Positions 14,256 through 19,398 of a stretch of DNA of 19,398 nucleotides are shown here, piece after piece. Each line of letters opens with the position of its first letter. Position 1 is the stretch's first letter. Under the pieces are notes generated by a model. The model ran no database searches. It was not told the DNA's origin and saw only the letters and a list, made by a program, of their open reading frames with translations. Both the position numbers and the translations under genes were made by a program. Origin of the DNA: Bacillota bacterium (GTDB lineage Bacteria; Bacillota; Sulfobacillia; RBS10-35; JAJYVM01); the NCBI GenBank assembly GCA_021792015.1, contig JAJYVM010000014.1, positions 1 through 19,398 on the forward strand. The letters are read 5' to 3'.

Positions 14256-14540
14256 GGGGCCTGCCGCCTGCACCGGACGACGCTCGCCACCCGCGGGCGG
14301 CCAGCCCCGCCAAGGCCCTGCCGCCCCTCTCCGTTGCGACGCTGGCGCGCTCCGGTCCGCCGGGCCGCCCATGCCCACCTGTCGCCGTATGCCTGGACCG
14401 CCGCTCCGCCATCCCTGCCGAGTCCCGCCCTGCGCTGCCACGCGGGTGACCAGGGGTCTCCGCCGTGGGCTCGGCGCGCCGGCGCGCGCAGGTGCGGCCG
14501 GGGCCGCCGGGGAACCTGACCGCGGGGAGTTGACGCGACG
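14256..14540. other. gap without a recognised gene
   Basis: Between the HAD terminator and the MscS-type gene I find no domain-bearing frame and no convincing promoter. The stretch should contain the promoter of the channel gene. The only clear site is GGGGAG at about 14524-14529, its likely ribosome site. Confidence 0.4.
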
Positions 14541-15338
14541 TTGCGCACGCGGCCCTGGCGCCAGTACGCGATCGCCTTCGCGGTGATGATCATCCTCACC
14601 GCGGCAGCGCTGCAACCCATCTGGGGCCTGACGGCCCGCGAGACGCTCGCCGTCCGCTGGATCATCGCCCTCGTGTGGGTCGGCTTGGCGCTGCGCGCCT
14701 ACCGAGGCCTGCGGCGCCGCGTCGGCACCGCCGCCATCGCCGGCGAGGCCCGCATCACGGTCCAGTTCGGCCTGGTGGCGGGGCTGATCGTGGTGGTCCT
14801 GGTGGTGCTCTGGCTCCTCGGGGTTTCCCCCACCGGCATCGCGGTGGGCGGCGCGGTCACCGGCGCCGTGCTGGGCCTGGCCACCACAACCGCGCTGAGC
14901 AACTTCTTTGCGGGGACCGTCCTGATGGCCGTCCACCCGTACGTGCCCGGGGACATCGTGACGCTGCGGTCCTGGTACTTCGGCGGCGTCGAGTATCGCG
15001 GGCGCGTGGTCGACCTGAACTTCTTCTACACGCTGCTCGACGACGGCACAGGTCGGCGGATCGCCCTCCCCAACCTGGCCGTGGCCGTCGCGTCCGTCAC
15101 GCACCACGGCGACTTCCGCACCCGCGTGCCGGTGCCGCTGCCGGTCAACGTGAACCTGGCCGCGGCCGAGCGGGCCCTCACGCAGAGCCTGGCGGGCGCA
15201 AGCCTGTCCCTGAACCGGTTCGACCCGGCCGCCGTCTGGGTCGACGTCGCCCTGCCCGAGGGCGCCCAGCCGTCAGCGCTGGCGCCGTGGTTTCAGACCG
15301 TCACCCGCGACACAGACGCGACCGCCCCGGAGGCCTAG
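14541..15338 (+). CDS. small-conductance mechanosensitive channel (MscS family)
   Basis: This 265-residue membrane protein should open under membrane tension and release solutes on osmotic downshock. Predicted helices lie at about 9-27, 39-55 and 75-96, followed by the pore-lining Gly/Ala-rich helix (about 98-130, GGAVTGAVLGLATTTALSN). The cytoplasmic beta-domain follows, with PGDIVTL (136-142), RVVDLNFFYTLLDDGTGR and the family motif ALPNLAVA. The C-terminal region is short, and the total length is close to E. coli MscS (286). The start is TTG at 14541-14543 with GGGGAG eleven bases before it, a rather long spacer. Its TAG stop shares a CTAG with the stop of the convergent cation-transporter remnant. 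Confidence 0.87.
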   Translation: MRTRPWRQYAIAFAVMIILTAAALQPIWGLTARETLAVRWIIALVWVGLALRAYRGLRRRVGTAAIAGEARITVQFGLVAGLIVVVLVVLWLLGVSPTGIAVGGAVTGAVLGLATTTALSNFFAGTVLMAVHPYVPGDIVTLRSWYFGGVEYRGRVVDLNFFYTLLDDGTGRRIALPNLAVAVASVTHHGDFRTRVPVPLPVNVNLAAAERALTQSLAGASLSLNRFDPAAVWVDVALPEGAQPSALAPWFQTVTRDTDATAPEA

Positions 15339-15961
15339 CCGCCGCGGCGCAGCGCCGGCGCTTGGCGGCGGGCGGGTGCCGTTGCCCCGTCCCCTTGGCC
15401 GGTCGCTTCCGATTCCGGCCCTGCCGGATCCGCCCCCGCACGGTCGCCGGGCGCGGGCCGTCCCGCCGCCTCCACCGGATTCACGTGCACCATGACATCG
15501 GCCACCTCGGCCAGCCCCTCGACCACGCGAACACGCACGGCATCGGCGACCGCGTGCGCATTCCGCAGCGAGCGGCGGCCGTCGACGCCGATCTCCAGGT
15601 CGACGAGCACGTCCGGGCCCATGCGCCGCGTGCGAACCCGCTGGACGGCCGCGACTCCCGGCACGGCGCGCGCCTCGGCGACGACCCGCGCCAGCGCCCG
15701 CGGCTCGCCGCGGGCGTCCACCAAGTCGCGGACCGCCCCCGCGCCCATCAGCCAGCCGACGCGCAGGATGAACAACGACACGAAGAAGGCGGCCGCCGGG
15801 TCGAGCAGGCGCACGCCCACGCGCGCGCCGAGGATCCCGGCGACGGCGGCCAGCGAGGAGATCGCATCCGCGCGGTGGTCCTCGGCGCTGGAGAGCAGCG
15901 CTGGCGGGGGCGCAGGCCGGCACGCTGAGGGGGAGCGCCCCGCGCCCCCCCTCGTCCACAA
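15335..15961 (-). pseudogene. 5'-truncated cation diffusion facilitator (CDF) family transporter
   Basis: The frame holds the second half of a CDF metal transporter. ALLSSAEDHRADAISSLAA corresponds to helix 5 with its HxxxD metal site, followed by helix 6 (LLDPAAAFFVSLFILRVGW). The cytoplasmic domain then runs PGVAAVQRVRTRRMG to VDLEIGVDG to NAHAVADAV to VMVHVNP. A normal CDF has about 300 residues; the first four helices, with the helix 2 DxxxD half of the transport site, are missing. The conserved part starts only about 25 codons after the first possible start (TTG at 15959-15961), and the preceding codons look unrelated to the family. Immediately upstream lies the secF terminator, so about 450 bases are absent. 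A roughly 50-residue Ala/Gly/Pro tail ends the frame. It could be expressed as a short protein, but transport seems unlikely. Confidence 0.65.
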
Positions 15962-15993
15962 TGTCCATCAACCGGCCCGAAGCGGCCGCAATG

Positions 15994-16013
15994 GGGCGCG
16001 CGTGCGCGCGCCC
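15994..16013 (-). terminator. hairpin after secF
   Basis: GGGCGCG/CGCGCCC form a 7-bp stem with a 6-base loop, three bases past the secF stop. It has no proper U-tract. By position it is the likely end of the secDF transcript. Confidence 0.45.
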
Positions 16014-16015
16014 TG

Positions 16016-16951
16016 CTACCCCTCGGCCGGGCGCGGGCGCGCGGTGGCTTCGGTCCGCGCGCTGCCGTTCTTGCCGCCCTCGGCGAAGTACATGTAGATG
16101 GGGCTTGCCACGAAGATCGACGAGTAGGTGCCGAAGATCACGCCGGCCAGCATGGCCAGGACGAGTCCCTGGACCGACGCGCCGCCGAAGAGGTACACGG
16201 CCAGCAGGGCCAGGACCACCGTCACGACCGTGTTGACCGTGCGGTTCAGCGTCTGGTTGATGCTGGTGTCGATCAGGTCGGGCAGCGACTCGCCCCGGCG
16301 GCGCATGCGCAGCCGCTCACGGATGCGGTCGAAGACGATGACCGTGTCGTTCATCGAGTAGCCGTACACGGTCAGGATGGCGGCGATGAACGGCGAGTTC
16401 ACCTGCAGGTGGAGGAGCGAGAAGAGGCCGATCGTCAGGATGATGTCGTGCAGGGACTTGATGATGGCGGCCACCGAGAAGCGCCACTCGAAGCGGATCG
16501 CCAGGTAGCCGACCATCAGCAGGGTCGCGATGGCGACCGCCAGGATCGCGTTCGTGCGCAGCTGCTGGCCGATGACCGGCTGCACCTCGTCCAGGCTGAT
16601 CTGCTCCGCGCCCAGCTTGGTCTGCATGGCCTTCGTCGCCGCGAGCCGCGTGCTGTTCGAGATGGGGGTGGTCGACACCACATACTCTGTGGTGTAGCCC
16701 TTGCCGCAGCCCGTCGGGGTGCCGAGCGACTGGATCGTCGCGCCGTGCAGACCCTGCTGATCGAGCACGCTCCGGACCTGCGGCTGCGTGACGGCCTTCG
16801 GGTAGCAGTAGTTGATGACGACGCCGCCCGCGAAGTCGACGCCGAAGTTCAGGCCCTGGATGGCCAGCGAGGCGAACGTGACGGCCAGCAGCAGGGCCGA
16901 GAGGCCGAGGAACCAGCGCCGCCACGCCATGAAGTGAAAATGATAACGCAT
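16016..16951 (-). CDS. secF: protein translocase subunit SecF
   Basis: SecF pairs with SecD to pull proteins through SecYEG using the proton gradient. The 311-residue protein has a first helix (about 11-30), the GVDFAGG motif (37-43), an extracytoplasmic P4-type domain to about 130, then five helices. The family motif GYSMNDTVIVFDRIRE is at 197-212, and TSINQTLNRTVNT at 229-241 is also typical. The ATG at 16949-16951 overlaps the secD stop (TGATG), with AGGAGG nine bases upstream, so the two are translationally coupled. The extracytoplasmic domain has two cysteines (C49, C82) that could pair. The final 20 residues are a short Arg/Ala/Pro tail. Confidence 0.96.
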   Translation of the reverse strand: MRYHFHFMAWRRWFLGLSALLLAVTFASLAIQGLNFGVDFAGGVVINYCYPKAVTQPQVRSVLDQQGLHGATIQSLGTPTGCGKGYTTEYVVSTTPISNSTRLAATKAMQTKLGAEQISLDEVQPVIGQQLRTNAILAVAIATLLMVGYLAIRFEWRFSVAAIIKSLHDIILTIGLFSLLHLQVNSPFIAAILTVYGYSMNDTVIVFDRIRERLRMRRRGESLPDLIDTSINQTLNRTVNTVVTVVLALLAVYLFGGASVQGLVLAMLAGVIFGTYSSIFVASPIYMYFAEGGKNGSARTEATARPRPAEG

Positions 16952-18699
16952 CAGGCCCGGCCTCCTGCCTGAGGACGGCGCTTGCCGCCGCCGCCCTTTT
17001 TGCTGCGGGGTTTGCCGCCGCCGGAGCGCTGGCCCTTGGCGCGCTGCCCGCCCCCGTTGCCGCGGCCGCCGGAACCGGACCCGCCGGCACCGGCGGTGGC
17101 GCCGCCGCCGGACCGAGCACCCGATCCGCCGCTGCCGGACTTGCCGGCCCTGCCGCCGACGCCGCCGCTGACCCCGGCCGCCACGGCCTCCCCGGCCGCG
17201 TCGGTGTCCTCGCCCTCAGCCTCCTCGGCATCCTCCGCCAGGGCCGCGTCGGAGCCGCCGCCCGTCGCAAGCCTCGCGCCGCCGCCACCCTCGCGCGTGG
17301 CGACGCCGGCCGCCCCGGGCGCTGTGGCGCCGCCCTCGACGCTCTTGAAGCTGAAGCCCGAGCGGGATGGCGCGGGGCGACGCCGGCCACTGCCTGAGCC
17401 GCCACGAACGCCAGCCACGCCGTCCCCCACGCCCGCGCCTGCGACCGCGGCCGCCGGCGCGAGCTCCGGGACCATCTCGCCCCGCCGCGCGAAGAACCAG
17501 AAGCTCGGCTGCGCGCCCGCGTCCACAAGCTTCACGAGAATGAACTTCGTGAACGTGACGGCCGTGGTCAGCGAGATCAGCAGACCGACGCCGACCGTCA
17601 CGGCAAAGCCGCGGATGGGGCCCGTGCCCAGCCAGAAGAGAACGGCCGAGGAGATGAGGGCGGTGGCGTGCGTGTCATACACGGCGCGCAGGCCGTTGCG
17701 GAAGCCCTCCTCGAGGGCCGAGCGCATGGTCCGCCCGTTCCGCAACTCCTCTTTGATGCGCTCGAAGATGATGATGTTCGAATCGACGGCGACGCCGACA
17801 GACAGGATGAGGCCCGTGATGCCCGGCAGCGTCAGCGTGGCGTGGATGGCGATCAGCACGCCGAGCAGCGCCATCGCGTAGACGGCGAGCGCGAAGTCGG
17901 CCCACCAGCCCGGAATCCGGTACAGGGTCAGCATGAACGCCACGATGAGGATGACGGCGATCGCGGCCGCCGTCTTGCTCTGCGAGACGGACGTTGCGCC
18001 GAGCGTCGCGCTGACCGTGTTGTCCTCGACGACCTTCAGGGCCACCGGCAGCGCGCCGGAGTTCAGCTCGACCGCCAGCGCCTGCGCCTGCTGCAGGGTG
18101 CCCATGTTGGTGATGACGCCCTGGCCGTTCGGGATCGCGCCCTGGATCGTCGGGCTCTCGATCAGCTTGTTGTCGAGGTAGATCGGCATGGTCTTGCCGA
18201 TGTTGGCCGCCGTGTAGGCCGCGATCGCCTTGGCGCCCACGGCGTTGAACTGCAGGGCGACCTGCGCGGCATTGTTCGTCCCAAGCTGGGCCTGCGCGTT
18301 GGTGAGGTCGGCGCCGGTCGTGATGACGGTCTTGCCATTGCTCTGGCGGAACTCGAGCAGACCGGTCTGCCCGATGGTCTGCAGGGCCTGATCGGCGTTC
18401 TTGACGCCCGGCAGCTGGACGATGATCTGGTTGCTGCCCGCCTGCTGGATCTGCGGCTCGGACACGCCCAGGGCATTGACGCGGTAGTTCATGACCTGGA
18501 CGGCGGTCTGCATGGCCTGCGGCGTCACCGGCGAGCTGGCCGTCGGCTCCGCCTGGAAGATCACGTAGAGCCCGCCCTGGAGGTCGAGGCCCTGGGTGAT
18601 GTGGTCCAGTAAGGGATTGGCGCCAAAGAAGTAAAATACCGCCGCCGCGACGGCCACGAACATCGCGACAACGGTGAAAAGGCTACGTCGTCTCCGCAA
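16951..18699 (-). CDS. secD: protein translocase subunit SecD with long low-complexity C-terminal tail
   Basis: Residues 1 to about 405 form a compact SecD: an N-terminal helix (about 7-24), GLDLQGG (37-43), the extracytoplasmic region with NYRVNALGVSEPQIQ, and five further helices. SVGVAVDSNIIIFERIKEE (300-318) is the proton-path segment, and RNGLRAVYDTHATALISS follows. Residues 406-582, about 177, are a Gly/Ala/Ser-rich tail with an acidic patch (488-500) and a basic end (552-577, RAKGQ then KPRSKKGGGGKRR). By topology the tail lies in the cytoplasm. SecD of this short class normally ends soon after the last helix. The start is TTG at 18697-18699 with GGGGGAGG nine bases upstream. It is transcribed with secF from the promoter at 18732-18761. 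Confidence 0.95.
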   Translation of the reverse strand: MRRRRSLFTVVAMFVAVAAAVFYFFGANPLLDHITQGLDLQGGLYVIFQAEPTASSPVTPQAMQTAVQVMNYRVNALGVSEPQIQQAGSNQIIVQLPGVKNADQALQTIGQTGLLEFRQSNGKTVITTGADLTNAQAQLGTNNAAQVALQFNAVGAKAIAAYTAANIGKTMPIYLDNKLIESPTIQGAIPNGQGVITNMGTLQQAQALAVELNSGALPVALKVVEDNTVSATLGATSVSQSKTAAAIAVILIVAFMLTLYRIPGWWADFALAVYAMALLGVLIAIHATLTLPGITGLILSVGVAVDSNIIIFERIKEELRNGRTMRSALEEGFRNGLRAVYDTHATALISSAVLFWLGTGPIRGFAVTVGVGLLISLTTAVTFTKFILVKLVDAGAQPSFWFFARRGEMVPELAPAAAVAGAGVGDGVAGVRGGSGSGRRRPAPSRSGFSFKSVEGGATAPGAAGVATREGGGGARLATGGGSDAALAEDAEEAEGEDTDAAGEAVAAGVSGGVGGRAGKSGSGGSGARSGGGATAGAGGSGSGGRGNGGGQRAKGQRSGGGKPRSKKGGGGKRRPQAGGRA

Positions 18700-18731
18700 A
18701 ATCGGCTGCCTCCCCCGCGCGAGTCAGGATG

Positions 18732-18761
18732 ATTATAGGGTCGCCTTCGCATGCTTGTCGA
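18732..18761 (-). promoter_or_regulatory. sigma-A promoter of secDF
   Basis: On the minus strand TCGACA (18761-18756, 5/6 to consensus), an 18-base spacer and a perfect TATAAT (18737-18732) precede secD. The predicted start near 18725 leaves a short leader of about 25 bases that includes the ribosome site. Confidence 0.75.
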
Positions 18762-18967
18762 CTTGGCGGAAATGCATTTCGTGACGGGTCCGGATGGCGC
18801 GAGGCAACGGCCGCGAAGCGGGCTTCACGAAGCCGGGCCGACATCGCGCCGGAATGGACCAAGCGACAGGGCCCGCGCATCCGGCCGTGGTTGTTCATTT
18901 CGTCAACGCGCTGGCGGATCGCCGGCGGATCGCCGGCGCCCCGTTCTCAAGCCCACCGCGGGCCCGG
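18762..18967. other. intergenic stretch with a short tandem repeat
   Basis: No gene is recognised between the secD promoter and the right-edge gene's terminator. GGCGGATCGCC occurs twice in direct tandem at 18913-18934, each copy being nearly self-complementary. GGCTTC-AC-GAAGCC (18821-18834) is a short perfect palindrome. The role of either is unknown. Confidence 0.4.
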
Positions 18968-18996
18968 CCCGGCTCCACCGGTGGGGAGGAGCCGGG
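18968..18996 (-). terminator. hairpin after right-edge gene
   Basis: A perfect 9-bp stem (CCCGGCTCC / GGAGCCGGG) with an 11-base loop begins 12 bases past the stop of the minus-strand gene at the right edge. There is no U-tract. It would insulate secDF from that gene. Confidence 0.5.
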
Positions 18997-19008
18997 GATG
19001 GGCGGCGG

Positions 19009-19398
19009 TCAGCCCACAGGCGGCTTCGGGGCGGGCGCCTTCGGCTTCGTGGGTTTCTTCACAGAGGCCGCGCCGCCTGCCGCGCGCGCTGGTGGCTTTC
19101 CGGTCGGCCTGGCAGTGTTGCCGGCGCGCACCCGCCCGCTGGCAGGGCCGAGCGGCCCGGACGCCTGCTGCGGCGCGGCGCCCGGCCGCGGGTCCGACGG
19201 CCGGCCTGTGGCGTGTCCGCCCTCGCCGAGCCGCTCGCGCGGAGGGCGGCGGTTGGAGTCCCCTGCGGGCCGACTGCCGGCGGTGGCGCTGGGTGCCTCG
19301 GCCCGGGGCTGGCGCCGGTCGCCGGTGGCGCTGGGTGCCTCCGTCCTGGGCTGCCGGCGGTCCCCGACGGTGCTGCGCGGTTCGGCCCGGGGCTGGCG
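19009..19398 (-). CDS. 3' end of an unidentified gene with basic Pro/Ala-rich C-terminus (5' partial)
   Basis: A stop-free minus-strand frame enters from beyond the right edge, exactly in codon register, and ends at TGA (19009-19011); 129 codons are visible. The product is rich in Arg, Pro, Ala and Gly. It starts with three tandem copies of a 14-15-residue unit, of the form RQPRAEAPSAT, and ends in a lysine/proline tail (VKKPTKPKAPAPKPPVG). No globular domain is visible, so the function cannot be named. In many bacteria yajC or tgt precedes secD, but nothing here shows either. Evidence for coding is the long open frame, protein-level conservation between repeat units and the hairpin just after the stop. 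Confidence 0.6.
   Translation of the reverse strand, partial: RQPRAEPRSTVGDRRQPRTEAPSATGDRRQPRAEAPSATAGSRPAGDSNRRPPRERLGEGGHATGRPSDPRPGAAPQQASGPLGPASGRVRAGNTARPTGKPPARAAGGAASVKKPTKPKAPAPKPPVG
19270..19398 (-). repeat. tandem ~42-bp coding repeat
   Basis: Three adjacent units on the minus strand (19398-19357, 19356-19315, 19314-19270) encode RQPRAEPRSTVGDR, RQPRTEAPSATGDR and RQPRAEAPSATAGSR. The last unit has one additional codon. The array is cut by the window edge, so the copy number is unknown. Confidence 0.75.

Noticed and set aside
1..19398. CRISPR arrays, tRNA or rRNA genes, insertion sequences
   Set aside because: I saw no regularly spaced identical repeats, no tRNA-like cloverleaf with a recognisable T-arm, no rRNA sequence and no transposase. 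The only tandem repeats are the 42-bp coding units and an 11-bp pair.

Overview
This window is GC-rich DNA, apparently from a high-GC member of the Firmicutes (Bacillota), the kind of lineage that includes Symbiobacterium, Thermaerobacter, Sulfobacillus and Limnochorda. Three things point there: FapR, the Firmicutes regulator of lipid synthesis, heading a plsX-fabH-fabD-fabG-acpP-fabF-rnc cluster; SpoVS, a sporulation-associated protein; and an FMN riboswitch in front of the ECF-type riboflavin transporter RibU. SecD and SecF are separate proteins rather than the fused SecDF of Bacillus. The assignment rests on gene content, not on a phylogeny.

Left part (454-8903, minus strand): a fatty-acid/phospholipid synthesis operon read from a clear promoter at 8875-8903. 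FapR senses malonyl-CoA/malonyl-ACP. PlsX makes acyl-phosphate from acyl-ACP. FabH starts chains, FabD loads malonyl onto ACP, FabG reduces, AcpP carries the chain and FabF elongates. Most junctions overlap or are tight, apart from 173 bases after acpP that contain a strong hairpin. RNase III (rnc) follows with a very long low-complexity N-terminal extension, then spoVS behind a candidate sigma-H promoter. Enoyl reductase, FabZ and acetyl-CoA carboxylase are not in the window.

Middle part (8973-14255): a divergent plus-strand MFS exporter of the fosmidomycin-resistance type; a convergent minus-strand alpha/beta hydrolase-domain protein; ribU with a promoter, an FMN riboswitch and a likely Shine-Dalgarno-sequestering leader; and a plus-strand HAD-family hydrolase ending in a strong hairpin. 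The riboswitch carries a clean 60-nt insertion in its P2 loop.

Right part (14541-19398): a small MscS-type channel (plus) shares a CTAG stop with a convergent 5'-truncated cation diffusion facilitator remnant (minus). Next come secF and secD (minus) behind a good promoter. At the right edge is the 3' end of a minus-strand gene with a repetitive, basic, proline/alanine-rich C-terminus.

Recurring themes are long low-complexity A/G/P/R/K-rich extensions on unrelated proteins (RNase III, SecD, the right-edge protein) and strong GC hairpins just after stop codons that lack a U-tract. The best candidates for something not previously described are the RNase III extension, the precise riboswitch insertion, and the apparently leaderless fapR transcript with a palindrome inside its first codons.
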